A DNA stretch of 64,000 bases from a virus (IMGVR_UViG_3300009514_000888:122299-186298); one strand, 5' to 3'; counted from the stretch's first letter, positions 34,750 to 44,012 are shown. A program made the numbers and translations. Notes: a model not told the origin generated them from the sequence alone.

Positions 34750-34872
34750 ATGATTCCTGTCGAAGCATATGTGAGACAGATGTCATTGCGACTTTGGAGG
34801 ACGAACGGATATGAATATAAGGTCATATCTACAGGGTCTTTCCCATTCCAAGATTCTACGTTTTTCCTATGA
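34750..34872 (+). CDS. Possible 40-residue protein overlapping the next gene
   Basis: MIPVEAYVRQMSLRLWRTNG begins at an ATG 7 nt after an AAGGGA sequence. It runs 40 residues and overlaps the first 62 bp of the 915-residue gene in another frame. It is the only open frame in the short gap after 34722. It may be a leader or chance ORF. Confidence 0.3.
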   Translation: MIPVEAYVRQMSLRLWRTNGYEYKVISTGSFPFQDSTFFL

Positions 34873-37558
34873 TGAGGAAGATGAGGGCTATGATCCTTTC
34901 GCTCCTTTGAAGGAAGACGATGATGATTATTTGGGACAATTAAGCGAGCAGGATAAGGTGTGGTTGCAGCAGAATATGCCAGGTGCCCAGCCTGCGCCTC
35001 CTGCGCCAGAGACTATGCCTGCGCCCGCTCCGGCACCTGTTGCTGATCAGGTCCAAGAGCCTGTCGAGCAGGAGCCAGCGCCGGACTATACGGGAGCGCA
35101 ACCTGGGACGCCAGAGCATCGCGAGGCCGTTTTTACGATGCAGGATGCGACATGGTCGCATGCTACGCATGATCCAAGCCCACAGCTCATGGCTTTTGAT
35201 CGCCTCCCAGGCAATCAAGAAGTATTTGACGACTGGGCTAGCCGTATTGCTGCCAAAGATCAATCAGGAGTGATGACTCCTGAAGTGGCCGCGATGAAAA
35301 TTCAAAAGTCCATGATTAAGCAATTGGGAACTCCCAAAGCCAGACAGCATCAGAGCGGACAACAGGGAAAAGGATTTGTAGATCAAAGGATGAGATTTTT
35401 TCGGGGGCTAGGAAATGAGATTCTGATACCGGGGGATGTTCGGACGGCCTTATATCAAAGGGGGATTGCCGCCAAGAACAGGGCAGACATGACGGAGGAG
35501 GAGATCGCCAGCGGGTTGCGCCCTATCTCAGATGCTAACGAAACAGGCAGGCTAGAGCCGGTTGAAGAAATCGATCCAGAAACCAACGAGTCGTTGTCAG
35601 TCCTGAGACTGTATTACCGGGATAAAGGCGGAACGTTGCGAAAATTGACACCAGATGATAAGTTGACTGATCGTAAACTTGGGAAACATCCTGATAATAA
35701 AAATCAAAAAGTATGGCTTGCCAGCGATCCTTCCATTGGAGATATTGGAGAGCTAGGATCAGAATGGCGATTATGGACGACGAGGGGCGCTAGAGACCCG
35801 GAAGTTAAGAATATTGTAGATGATGTTTTCACAGAGAATCAGGATGCGCTTCTCGCAGTTATGAGCGATCTGATTTATGGCTCATATCCTGATCCAGACC
35901 CATCCAGGGCTAACGACAAAAGCCAGCCAGGCGTTAGAAGTAGTAAGCGTATTTTTGATTGGATTGCCAGCGAAGTCCGTAGGACCAAGCTGGACAAGGC
36001 AGATATTGCTCATCGCGGTTTGGAATATGGAACAGGGGAGGGTAGGTCGCAAGAGATTGGAGAAGCAGGCGGGTTGCATGGAGCAGACATTCTTATTCGA
36101 GAAGAGGAGATGAATGCGGCCCTGGATACGTTGTCTAATCCAGATTCGTCTTTGGGGCAGGTAGCGTCAGCCGCGAAAGTTATGGATCAACTGGGCGAGC
36201 AGATACCGGATGATGTTATTGGTTCTCTAGAAGGGAACTTTGGCAAAGGACAGGTGGAAAAGCTTCTTCTTGGATTGACTAAGATTTCAGATAAAGATTC
36301 GGGAAAAAGCACTATTGAAGTAATGCAGCAACCCGTCTATCAGATGCTTGGCAATATCAGCGCATTGGCTCAAGAAGTTTCTGATATGATGAGAGTCATA
36401 GCTCCTCGCAAGATGCAATATGATCAAGCCCTGGGGCGTCCCAAGGCAGAGGACGGGTTCTTTCGGCTTCATGCTCGCGCCGACTTGATGGAGGCAGCCA
36501 ATGACTTCTCTATCAATATGGCTGAGCAATTGCTGGGTTCCGATCCCGCCAGAGTCAAGCACATCCTGGATATCATTGAGAAGGCAAGAAAAAAGAAGAG
36601 CGATGCTTTTAAGGTGACGCATCCAGATATGCCCAGGCTCTCATTGGAGTTTACGGGATTCAAGCCTGGAGAGGGATTTGACCCACAAGACTTAACGGTT
36701 GGCAACTATTCCACGCTATTGTCATACGGCCCTGGACTTACGGAGTTTATCAGAAACTATATTGATAGCAAAGATCAGTCTATTCGGCTCATGCGACAGG
36801 GATCGCCTGTCTCAGACGTTGCTGCACAAACAGGTCTGAGCATACCGGAGGTTGAGAGAACCGCAGAGATGGGGCCGCAGTTAATTCGCCAGTTACAAAG
36901 CCAGGCGTTCGCCCAGGGCGATATGGGCAAGCCCACATCGTTGTCAACCAATATGTCTTTCTGGACGCCAGATATTGTACCGTCCGTGGTATCGGTTATG
37001 GTCAAAGACGCTATCGATAATGGAGACAATCGCAAATATCCGCCCGAAACCAGGCGGGCAATGATGAATATGTTTGGAACCTTGGGAGGGTATAAAGACC
37101 CGGCTACAGCCAATTTCTATGGACAAGGATTTTCGGAAAATGCTATTTGGGGAGAGGGGGCAGGTGTTCGCAATTATCAGCTGTATCTCAAGGTTATGGC
37201 TGAGATCATGGGTGATTTGCCGGACCAGTCCGGTAAGCCCAGAAAAAAACAGATTGACCCAGAAGGATGGGATCGCATGCTTCAATCGCCTGCCCCCAGC
37301 CGACAGCTGGGAGACTGGGGCGCGATGCCTAGTTGGGGAGACGACCCAGAGAAGTTCTGGCGTGAATTGTCTACCAATATAATGAACATTCGCAAGCATG
37401 CTGGTCGGCAGATTCAGAAGATTTCCCAGGTTCGTGATCGCATGAAGTCGCTGCATCATTCTCAGAGTAGCGTTAGTTATTTGAACTACATGATAAAGAA
37501 TGTAGCGGATCAAGCGTCGGCTGAGATACGGTCGATCATTCAAATATATGCCAATTGA
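34811..37558 (+). CDS. Large hypothetical protein with Pro-rich linker
   Basis: A 915-residue protein. The N-terminus has an acidic DEEDEGYDPF segment, followed by a Pro/Ala/Gln linker at about residues 57-95 (PAPPAPETMPAPAPAPV). The remaining ~800 residues are predominantly helical and hydrophilic with no motif I recognise. Long proteins with such linkers are often internal virion or portal-associated proteins, but this is a guess from position before the head-tail genes. The stop overlaps the following small gene by 11 bp. Confidence 0.65.
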   Translation: MNIRSYLQGLSHSKILRFSYDEEDEGYDPFAPLKEDDDDYLGQLSEQDKVWLQQNMPGAQPAPPAPETMPAPAPAPVADQVQEPVEQEPAPDYTGAQPGTPEHREAVFTMQDATWSHATHDPSPQLMAFDRLPGNQEVFDDWASRIAAKDQSGVMTPEVAAMKIQKSMIKQLGTPKARQHQSGQQGKGFVDQRMRFFRGLGNEILIPGDVRTALYQRGIAAKNRADMTEEEIASGLRPISDANETGRLEPVEEIDPETNESLSVLRLYYRDKGGTLRKLTPDDKLTDRKLGKHPDNKNQKVWLASDPSIGDIGELGSEWRLWTTRGARDPEVKNIVDDVFTENQDALLAVMSDLIYGSYPDPDPSRANDKSQPGVRSSKRIFDWIASEVRRTKLDKADIAHRGLEYGTGEGRSQEIGEAGGLHGADILIREEEMNAALDTLSNPDSSLGQVASAAKVMDQLGEQIPDDVIGSLEGNFGKGQVEKLLLGLTKISDKDSGKSTIEVMQQPVYQMLGNISALAQEVSDMMRVIAPRKMQYDQALGRPKAEDGFFRLHARADLMEAANDFSINMAEQLLGSDPARVKHILDIIEKARKKKSDAFKVTHPDMPRLSLEFTGFKPGEGFDPQDLTVGNYSTLLSYGPGLTEFIRNYIDSKDQSIRLMRQGSPVSDVAAQTGLSIPEVERTAEMGPQLIRQLQSQAFAQGDMGKPTSLSTNMSFWTPDIVPSVVSVMVKDAIDNGDNRKYPPETRRAMMNMFGTLGGYKDPATANFYGQGFSENAIWGEGAGVRNYQLYLKVMAEIMGDLPDQSGKPRKKQIDPEGWDRMLQSPAPSRQLGDWGAMPSWGDDPEKFWRELSTNIMNIRKHAGRQIQKISQVRDRMKSLHHSQSSVSYLNYMIKNVADQASAEIRSIIQIYAN

Positions 37559-37739
37559 TGTTCCGAAAATACTGGTCACATGTTGTAATCGCAAATGTCG
37601 GTATACAACAAAAGAACCGGCTCTGGAAATTAATTTCTTGGAACACAAGATTTTGTTCATTTGCCCAGAATGTTCGATGGAATGCGAATTGTATTTGCAG
37701 GCTCCTGCGCCTCGTCTTCCCAGAACGCGGACTCAGTAA
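37548..37739 (+). CDS. Small zinc-ribbon protein
   Basis: A 63-residue protein. TCCNRKC (residues 11-17) and CPECSMEC (39-46) form a Cys4-type zinc ribbon, preceded and followed by short strands; the C-terminus is Pro/Arg rich. The start overlaps the end of the large gene and its stop abuts the next ATG, so the three genes form one operon. A role in virion assembly or transcription is unknown. Confidence 0.7.
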   Translation: MPIDVPKILVTCCNRKCRYTTKEPALEINFLEHKILFICPECSMECELYLQAPAPRLPRTRTQ

Positions 37740-38312
37740 ATGTATTTCGTTGTCAATAGAACCAAGAAAGCAGTTGAAATAGCTGACATGAATCTCGTTA
37801 TTGCTCCCAGGCGCGGCGTTGATCTGGAAACGTTGCGTTCCAAGGACAAAGTCGCTAAATCCCAAGACCTTCGCAGGCTGCTCAGGTGCGGTATGCTTGA
37901 ATTGCGCAGCCCATCCAAGGGGAAAAAGAAGAAAACCGAAGCCGCATCTGCATCGAGCGTAGAGCTCAAAGAAATCAAAGATGAGATGAAGGAGCTGAAG
38001 GAGGCCATCAAGTCCCTAGGCTCTGGTAACAGCAGCCCAGAATTAACAGCTGTCTTGGCTCAGTTAGTATCAACCATGCAAAACCCGCCTGCACAAACCA
38101 TCATTAAGGAGATTCATCATGCGGCCGGGTCCGCTGGTCCTGATATGGTTGATGACACGCCTGATTTGGATGAGGAAACATTGACAAACATTCACGCCAG
38201 GGCGGTTGAAAAGATGGTTCGGAATACAGAGGGTAAGGTCAATTACAAAGAGCAGAAAATCCAAGATTCTGCGTCCGCCAGAGCCGATGAGCTGGATGGA
38301 CTTCTCGACTGA
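37740..38312 (+). CDS. Hypothetical protein with coiled-coil segment
   Basis: A 190-residue protein. The N-terminal 50 residues look like a small beta domain (VVNRTKKAVEIADMNLVIAPR). Then comes a basic stretch KGKKKK, then a coiled coil (VELKEIKDEMKELKEAIKSLG), and a helical, acidic tail. No family was recognised, although coiled-coil plus N-terminal strand proteins often sit in the head-tail or vertex region of phage genomes. Confidence 0.6.
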   Translation: MYFVVNRTKKAVEIADMNLVIAPRRGVDLETLRSKDKVAKSQDLRRLLRCGMLELRSPSKGKKKKTEAASASSVELKEIKDEMKELKEAIKSLGSGNSSPELTAVLAQLVSTMQNPPAQTIIKEIHHAAGSAGPDMVDDTPDLDEETLTNIHARAVEKMVRNTEGKVNYKEQKIQDSASARADELDGLLD

Positions 38313-38344
38313 TGTCGATAATATAGTGTTCAATAATTTATCTG

Positions 38345-38378
38345 AGAATCCCACACCCTTGCGGTGGGGTACTTCAAG
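38345..38378 (+). promoter_or_regulatory. Hairpin related to the 8057-8077 hairpin, upstream of the actin-like gene
   Basis: GAATCCCACACC pairs with GGTGGGGTACTTC around CTTGC, with one mismatch. It aligns with the last hairpin of the 7.9-8.1 kb RNA candidate: AATCCC, then CCTTGCG, then GGGGTA-[GC]-TT-[GC]-AAGA. The outer pair is C-G there and G-C here, a compensatory change. It ends a few bases before the GAGGA ribosome binding site at 38378-38382, so it lies in the 5' leader of the actin-like gene. Confidence 0.55.
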
Positions 38379-38389
38379 AGGATAGCGTT

Positions 38390-39463
38390 ATGTCTAGAGT
38401 GATTTCGCTCGACCCTGGGACAATGTTTTTTCAAGTTGCGGAAGAAGACGCTTCTGGTAACATCAATATCAAGGTAACTCGCAATGCATTTGTTGAGCTA
38501 CCAGACTCGGAAGATGTTGAGGATATTTTGAAGCAGAATGATTGGCAATACGTAAAAGATGGAAAGCATTATTATGTGATCGGAGAGGACAGCCTGCGCG
38601 TTGCCAATATGTTTCCAGGTAAGGTGGAGCTGCGTCGTCCCATGCAGGACGGAGTTCTGAATAAGAATGAAGATATGAAAATGTTGATCCTTGCAGAAAT
38701 GATCAAAAGCTCTATTGGGCAGGCTCCCGACAAATCATCTATTGTTTGCACATGCGTATCATCTCCGTCCGTAGACGATTCTCAGGATAGCACATTTCAC
38801 AAGAGCCGTCTCAGCGGCATGATCAAGCAGCTGGGATATAATGTTAAGGTCATTGAAGAGGGGCACGCTGTTATCCTGTCAGAGCGCCCTTCTATGATAG
38901 AGGTTGTAGATGGAAAAACAGTAGAGTCCCCGTATAGCGGACTTGGCCTCAGCTACGGGGCTGGGAGGACGAATTGCGTATTAGCATACAAGGGGCTCCA
39001 GGTTGTGGGAGCCTCTTGCGCTCGTGGAGGGGACTGGCTAGATCAAAAGGTATCAGAAGCAACAGGCGTTCCCCAGTCCCAGGTTACTCGCAAAAAAGAG
39101 ACAGAGTTGGACTTCAATAATATCGATTGGAATGATGATGTCATTTATGCGCTGAATGCCTATTATTCTTCTTTGTTAGAGTTCGTATTCTCGAAGTTCG
39201 CCCAGCAATTTTCAAAGGTTAAGAGCCAATTTGAATCGCCTTTGCCGGTCGTGGTGGCTGGCGGAACCTCAATGCCCAAAGGGTTCTGCGATAAACTTTC
39301 GGAAGTAGTAAGTGGACTCGAACTGCCCTTCGAGATCAGAGATGTGACTCATGCGAGCGATCCTCGCAATGCGGTGGTCAAGGGCTGCCTGACCTGGGCG
39401 CTTATGGCGCACCGCAAGATGAAGAAAGAGAAAGGCGATGATATTACTCAGGCATTGGAGTGA
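38390..39463 (+). CDS. Actin-like ATPase (ParM/MreB superfamily)
   Basis: A 357-residue protein. ISLDPGTMFFQV (residues 5-16) is the phosphate-1 loop (D-x-G-T), GLGLSYGAGRTNCVLAY (184-200) the phosphate-2 region (usually DIGxGTT), GHAVILSE (158-165) the connect region, and LPVVVAGGTSMPKGF (285-299) the adenosine motif. The phosphate-2 Asp is replaced by Ser. Actin-like proteins segregate plasmids and organise some bacterial cells; phage versions are reported for DNA positioning. Here it precedes the head-tail genes, so a role in virion assembly or capsid or phage-DNA positioning is possible. Confidence 0.8.
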   Translation: MSRVISLDPGTMFFQVAEEDASGNINIKVTRNAFVELPDSEDVEDILKQNDWQYVKDGKHYYVIGEDSLRVANMFPGKVELRRPMQDGVLNKNEDMKMLILAEMIKSSIGQAPDKSSIVCTCVSSPSVDDSQDSTFHKSRLSGMIKQLGYNVKVIEEGHAVILSERPSMIEVVDGKTVESPYSGLGLSYGAGRTNCVLAYKGLQVVGASCARGGDWLDQKVSEATGVPQSQVTRKKETELDFNNIDWNDDVIYALNAYYSSLLEFVFSKFAQQFSKVKSQFESPLPVVVAGGTSMPKGFCDKLSEVVSGLELPFEIRDVTHASDPRNAVVKGCLTWALMAHRKMKKEKGDDITQALE

Positions 39464-39471
39464 TAATTTAG

Positions 39472-40188
39472 ATGGGATATTGCACGTCCACGGAGGTTGA
39501 GGCGATCCTGGCCCAGGCGTTAACGAGCGCAACAACGGCTACTCTGGAGAGCAGGGGCAATCTTCTCCAAGTAGGCAAGGTGTTGGACAAGAACCTCGTT
39601 CCAACGAGCTTACTCGATCAATACATTCAGTTTTCGGGGCAGGTTATTGATGCGACGCTGAGTCATCAATACAAGACTCCCCTGTGCGAGCTAGCGGACT
39701 TTGAGGGTATTCTACAAACCGATATTGCGGACTATAATGCATTCATCATTTTGGAGAAGAACTGTCCGCTGACACCTGGGGATCATATTATCCTCACGGA
39801 CGGCGTCAATGAAGAGCGTCATGTGATTGAAGAGATTGTTGCCGAGGGCATTTATAGCACGGTAGACCCGATCTCTATGATCTTTGATGCAGGGACGCGG
39901 GTGCTGAGAGTTAAGTTCCCCGACCCGATTCCTTTGATTTGCGCGAGGATGTCTGCCGGGGATATCTATGACAAGTTTTTAATGTCTCAGCAGTCGCCTG
40001 ATAAGTCAGAATATGGAAAGCATCTGAGAAAATTGGCGCATCGAGATTTGAACAATGTTCTCAGGGGGATCACGGTTCTGCATGGACATCATCGTATTGG
40101 TCGTCGCCTTTATGACTCGAATATTCCTGCGCAGTATGACATTGAGAAGGGCGCGGATGTCAGCAAAGAAGTCGATGATGTCACATAA
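39472..40188 (+). CDS. Head-tail connector-like protein
   Basis: A 238-residue protein. The N-terminal half, MGYCTSTEVEAILAQ followed by LLDQYIQFSGQVIDATLSHQYKTPL, has the pattern (Y-x-t-x-x-e-V-x-x-i-L, then i-x-x-A-x-x-x-I-d-x-x-L-x-x-x-Y-x-x-P) of phage gp6/DUF1320-type head-tail connector proteins. The C-terminal half is less clear. Its position directly before a small protein, a tail-completion-like protein and the tail tube gene fits the usual order. RBS GGAG lies 11 nt upstream. Confidence 0.72.
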   Translation: MGYCTSTEVEAILAQALTSATTATLESRGNLLQVGKVLDKNLVPTSLLDQYIQFSGQVIDATLSHQYKTPLCELADFEGILQTDIADYNAFIILEKNCPLTPGDHIILTDGVNEERHVIEEIVAEGIYSTVDPISMIFDAGTRVLRVKFPDPIPLICARMSAGDIYDKFLMSQQSPDKSEYGKHLRKLAHRDLNNVLRGITVLHGHHRIGRRLYDSNIPAQYDIEKGADVSKEVDDVT

Positions 40189-40199
40189 GGAGTCCTGTC

Positions 40200-40493
40200 A
40201 TGCCTGAAATGGAAGGGTTTGATGCTATCCATAAGTTTATTGAACAGCTCAATCGCCTCTCTCGCACTTCGAATATCACGATGGAAGAAGGCAAGATCAG
40301 GGGACAGGGTGTTGGGACGAAAGAGAACTTAGTCCAGAAGAGAGTCTCGGAAACAGCAGAGGAAGCAGATTTTGAGAATCGTTACACCGAGTCAAGGCTT
40401 GAAGGCGAGGGCAAGATGAGAATGTCAGAAGATGAAGTCAATAGGGTTATTAACAGAGCATTCGAAGATGTCTTGGAGCAGTTTTTCAAGTAA
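40200..40493 (+). CDS. Hypothetical small head-tail region protein
   Basis: A 97-residue acidic and helical protein (EEADFENRYTESRLEGEGKM, then NRVINRAFEDVLEQFFK), with AAGGAG overlapping the previous stop. Its stop overlaps the next ATG (TAATG). Position between connector-like and neck-like genes suggests a head-completion or scaffolding role, without direct evidence. Confidence 0.55.
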   Translation: MPEMEGFDAIHKFIEQLNRLSRTSNITMEEGKIRGQGVGTKENLVQKRVSETAEEADFENRYTESRLEGEGKMRMSEDEVNRVINRAFEDVLEQFFK

Positions 40494-41422
40494 TGGAAGA
40501 GATTCTAGACAGCGTGAGGCGAATTGTTCGCCGTTGGACGACAACAGCAACTACGCTGACATCGGATGCTGCTCCAGGGGATAGTATTCTCTCGGTTGCC
40601 TCCAGCAACCGCTTCCAGGTTGGCGATGAAGTACTGATCCACGATCCTCTACAATATGAAGTAGGGTTTTTTGTAGACGAAATTGTGGACGATACACATA
40701 TCAGATTATCGAATCCTATCTTGTATGATTGGACAGTGGATCAGAACTCCGTCTTAGAAAAGGCGATCAATCAGATGATCGTCAACGGCATCTACATTGG
40801 CGATCCTGAAGTCATTCCCATGTACCCTGCGATCACGGTCAACGGGATCAGCAAATCCTCGGAATGGTTGACGCTAGAAAGCGTGACCGAGCGATATGAG
40901 TTGGAAATCAACGTTTTTGTGTTGGAGTCGACGCATGAGGACGGTTATCGTTTTCTGCTCAAGATGGTGGACTCCATTCAGCATGGATTGAAGCGCAATA
41001 TCTATCCTTTGGTCAATGATTTTAGCACCACGACCTTGATTGCGGATGCCAGGGCGGGAGATACATTTATTAAGGTTAAGGATTCCAGTATTTTTGTGGA
41101 CAAAACAAGAGACGAAGGCACTTTTCCCAAAGATAGCTTCTTGCGTCTCTTTATTGAAGATCAGTTCAAGAATCAGGAATTGATCGTTAGAAGCGTCATC
41201 GACGAGACAACGATTGAGGTAGGCGATTTTATTTGTCAGGATTATGATGATAACGATACGATTTTGATTCAGCCCAAGCGTTTCATTTATAATTCATGGC
41301 CAGAGAGCATCACATACGGCAAGATTCACAAGGGAAGCCTCTTGCAGGCGGCTACAATCAGGTGGTTTGCCCAGGAAGAGGAATTGCAGGAGTTCAGGTT
41401 CCAAGACACACATTTGCGATGA
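40493..41422 (+). CDS. Neck/tail-completion-like protein
   Basis: A 309-residue protein. It has two similar 'SxFxxGDxVLIxD' beta units (SSNRFQVGDEVLIHD near residues 37-51 and a SIFVDKTRDEGTFPKDSFLRLF part near 200-222). In between, ESVTERYELEINVFVLESTHEDG with a following helix resembles phage tail-terminator and minor tail proteins. Function is inferred from order: connector, small protein, this gene, tail tube, tail chaperone, tape measure. Confidence 0.6.
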   Translation: MEEILDSVRRIVRRWTTTATTLTSDAAPGDSILSVASSNRFQVGDEVLIHDPLQYEVGFFVDEIVDDTHIRLSNPILYDWTVDQNSVLEKAINQMIVNGIYIGDPEVIPMYPAITVNGISKSSEWLTLESVTERYELEINVFVLESTHEDGYRFLLKMVDSIQHGLKRNIYPLVNDFSTTTLIADARAGDTFIKVKDSSIFVDKTRDEGTFPKDSFLRLFIEDQFKNQELIVRSVIDETTIEVGDFICQDYDDNDTILIQPKRFIYNSWPESITYGKIHKGSLLQAATIRWFAQEEELQEFRFQDTHLR

Positions 41423-41429
41423 AAACACT

Positions 41430-42593
41430 ATGAAGATTCTCACTATTGGTTCTTGTCCATATCTTCTCACCAACTTGGGCCGCCTTAACGCTAATATTCT
41501 AGAGCATTTGACAGTGGCTCATGAGGTTGCTTCTGCTGTTTGGCACCACGATGATGCCTACTTTATGCCTGGCGAGGATGGGCGATATATTCACGACCAT
41601 ACTGGGGTTGAGCTGTTCCCCTTCCAAAATGCACCTGAGATTGGCACAGCTCAGGTCTACGATATCATCCAGAAGTATGAGCCGGAAGTTGTCATAACGA
41701 TAGGAGATTATCATGAAGTCGCCTTCCTCCACCTGATCAAAGAGTTCCTACCAGATGCTTTCAAATGGGTGGCTGTTGTGGTATCTGCGGCAACTCCTGT
41801 TAACGAACAGTATTACAAGTTTCTGTCATCTATTGATGTGGCAATTTTGACCAATCATCAGAATATTAACACTTTTCAAATGCTGGGAATTGAATCATCC
41901 GTTCATTCGGTTGGTATAGAGAGGCTATATTCCCGTCCCTCTCAGGAAGCGGAGGATTTTCGAGTTCTTTGCGTGGGCAAGAACGCACATATCAGCAATA
42001 TTGCGATGTTCATGGCGGCTTTATCTGGTGTCAAAGATGAAATTCACGGCTATTTGCATACCAATCTGCATGACCCTGGGGATTATGACATTGATCTGTT
42101 ATGTCGTCGGTATGTCCTGGAGGGGCGGCTAGAGTTGCCTCAAACATATTCATCTATCAAACAAGGACTGTCACCGGAGGAATTGAATAGATTGTATGGA
42201 CGTTTTCAAGTTGTTGTGGACTGCTCGTTACGGTCGGCAACGGCAATGAGTGTTTTGGAGGCGATGGCAACTGGTTGCGTGCCTATCGTCAACCGCTGCG
42301 GGGCGTTGGCTGAGGTAGCTGACGCTTTTGAGATGAGCCGTTTGGAAAGCGAGCCTTTTATTTCCGAACGAGAAGAAGAACTGTGGATACCTTCTCTGCA
42401 TGGGTTGGTTCGCGAGCTAGAATGGCTTTATTTTTTGTGGAAGGAGAATAGAGGCTTATTCCAGAAACGAAAGGAGTTGGCAGAGAATATTGCTAAAAGA
42501 TTTGATAGGAAGGACTTTGTAAGAGAAGTAGAACAAGTAATAAATCAGGTGACCAAAAGAAATAACCCTATTTTGAGTGTTGAGAAAATCTAG
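41430..42593 (+). CDS. GT-B glycosyltransferase (GT4-like)
   Basis: A 387-residue protein starting at ATG 41430 (MKILTIG), 7 bp after the preceding stop. The C-terminal SVLEAMATGCVPIVNRCGALAEV segment is the typical donor-binding region of GT4-type retaining transferases. It is inserted in the middle of the head-tail/tail genes, as expected for an accessory 'moron' or for a virion-modifying enzyme. The donor and acceptor are unknown. The gene is followed by a hairpin and a gap of 80 bp. Confidence 0.75.
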   Translation: MKILTIGSCPYLLTNLGRLNANILEHLTVAHEVASAVWHHDDAYFMPGEDGRYIHDHTGVELFPFQNAPEIGTAQVYDIIQKYEPEVVITIGDYHEVAFLHLIKEFLPDAFKWVAVVVSAATPVNEQYYKFLSSIDVAILTNHQNINTFQMLGIESSVHSVGIERLYSRPSQEAEDFRVLCVGKNAHISNIAMFMAALSGVKDEIHGYLHTNLHDPGDYDIDLLCRRYVLEGRLELPQTYSSIKQGLSPEELNRLYGRFQVVVDCSLRSATAMSVLEAMATGCVPIVNRCGALAEVADAFEMSRLESEPFISEREEELWIPSLHGLVRELEWLYFLWKENRGLFQKRKELAENIAKRFDRKDFVREVEQVINQVTKRNNPILSVEKI

Positions 42594-42614
42594 GGTTTCC
42601 AAGGTCGAAAAAAG

Positions 42615-42631
42615 GAGGAGTCGTACTCCTT
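42615..42631 (+). promoter_or_regulatory. Small perfect stem-loop in the leader
   Basis: AGGAGT (42616-42621) pairs with ACTCCT (42625-42630) around CGT, with flanking G-T extension. It lies 44 nt ahead of the ATG at 42674. It could be a weak terminator for the glycosyltransferase unit (no T tract follows) or an mRNA-stabilising leader. Confidence 0.4.
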
Positions 42632-42673
42632 CGGAATAAGAAAGAAAGACACTCCAGTTAAGGAGACAGTGAA

Positions 42674-43045
42674 ATGGCGGTTATTTCTGGCTCTGACTAT
42701 TTGACCATAACGGTCCAGTACGGCGAAGCTCGCAAAAAGAGGCTGTCAGGCAAAAACGATCTTTTTGATGCGGTCTACACCGTAGTTACCCTTCAGGCGA
42801 TTGTTCCAGAGGTTGATCTGCTGCAAGAGTTTTGGCAGTCATACCTTGTGAATACAGACCTTCTGGAAAGTTCCACTCTGCTCTTGGGCGCTATTCGAGC
42901 ATTGCAGGAACACGTTCTGAGAGAGGGGGATTTTTCAAAAGTAGACAACTACCTCGATGATCAGGGTCTCACGGTCAACAATGACTTTGCGGCATTGTCA
43001 GCGGATGCAGGGTTCCCCATCGATTCGTCTAACATTGATAGCTAA
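42674..43045 (+). CDS. Hypothetical structural-region protein
   Basis: A 123-residue protein with AAGGAG 9 nt before the ATG. It is acidic, with alternating strands and helices (YGEARKKRLSGKNDLFDAVYT, then VDLLQEFWQSYLVNT). No family was recognised; its place just before the tail tube gene is often used by a tail-terminator or head-completion gene. It has no sheath-like features. Confidence 0.55.
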   Translation: MAVISGSDYLTITVQYGEARKKRLSGKNDLFDAVYTVVTLQAIVPEVDLLQEFWQSYLVNTDLLESSTLLLGAIRALQEHVLREGDFSKVDNYLDDQGLTVNNDFAALSADAGFPIDSSNIDS

Positions 43046-43112
43046 TAATTCCCATAGTTTGAACTGGCTGTGGTAAAGAATAAATAGATAAGAAAAATGG
43101 AGTAAGATACAA

Positions 43113-44012
43113 ATGGCGACCCCTCCTGCATTTATGGGATACGTGGGCTTCGTAAAGATTGCGGGCGCGGTTGTTCGCGCCAGGTCCGCCGACCTCCGTT
43201 TGAGCCAAGAAGTTACCAAGCCAGATGTTGTTGACGGCAGCTTCGACCGAACCGTCTATCAGCTGGGTCCGAAGATCGTTGGCGGCTCGGTCGAATTTCC
43301 GGCGGTTATGGCTGACGTTGCGAACGACCCTACATCCACGCTTGCTGACTTGGCGATTACGCGACAAGGTCTTGAGGCCCGTCTCAAGAAAACCAGTATT
43401 CAGGTTAAGTATACTACCAGTAATGCGCAATTTCTTTACACCAACTGCATCATTAATACCTTCCGCTTCGCCGTAGCCCAGTCAGATGTGGTGAGCATTA
43501 CGGCAGAAGTTCTTGGCGAGGATCGTATTCCGGCCTCGCTGACTACGCCCAATTTGATTAACTCTCGTATCGTTACCTGGAATGACGCCGTTGTCACCCT
43601 AACCACCGAGGGCGGCGTTGTTAAGGGCGAATACGTCCGATCCTTCGATGCAACAATTAACAACAATGCTGAGCGTTACTACACTTTGAATGGCAAACTG
43701 GCTCCGCAAGATATCCAGGCGCGTAAGCGCGATGTGGATGGAACCGTCGTTATACTAGGCCGTCACCCCACGCTCGGCGAAGACGCCCTGGACAACGAAC
43801 AGCGTTGCCGCAATACAGGCCAGATTGTCTTTGGTTATGATCTCATTCGAGAGAACTGCGCAGGCGTTTTTAAGGTCACGCTGCCTAATATCGTATTCGA
43901 GATTGAAGAAATCTCTCTAACGAACGATATTTTTGAAACAACTGTCACCTGGCATGCCTTCCCAAATAGCAATATCAACCTTGAAAACATTGTGGTTGAT
44001 ACTGGCACCTAA
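43113..44012 (+). CDS. Probable major tail tube protein
   Basis: A 299-residue protein. The segments NSRIVTWNDAVVTL, SFDATINNNAERYYTLNGKLAPQDIQARKRDVDGTVVILGR resemble the tail tube proteins of long-tailed phages, where a beta-sandwich carries a TW-x-D-a-x-V then a s-x-x-N-N-x-x-x-x-x-l-n pattern. It is followed by a strong terminator-like hairpin, then by a chaperone with frameshift and the tape measure, which is the expected neighbourhood. No tail sheath gene is seen, suggesting a siphovirus-like tail, unless the sheath is elsewhere. Confidence 0.7.
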   Translation: MATPPAFMGYVGFVKIAGAVVRARSADLRLSQEVTKPDVVDGSFDRTVYQLGPKIVGGSVEFPAVMADVANDPTSTLADLAITRQGLEARLKKTSIQVKYTTSNAQFLYTNCIINTFRFAVAQSDVVSITAEVLGEDRIPASLTTPNLINSRIVTWNDAVVTLTTEGGVVKGEYVRSFDATINNNAERYYTLNGKLAPQDIQARKRDVDGTVVILGRHPTLGEDALDNEQRCRNTGQIVFGYDLIRENCAGVFKVTLPNIVFEIEEISLTNDIFETTVTWHAFPNSNINLENIVVDTGT

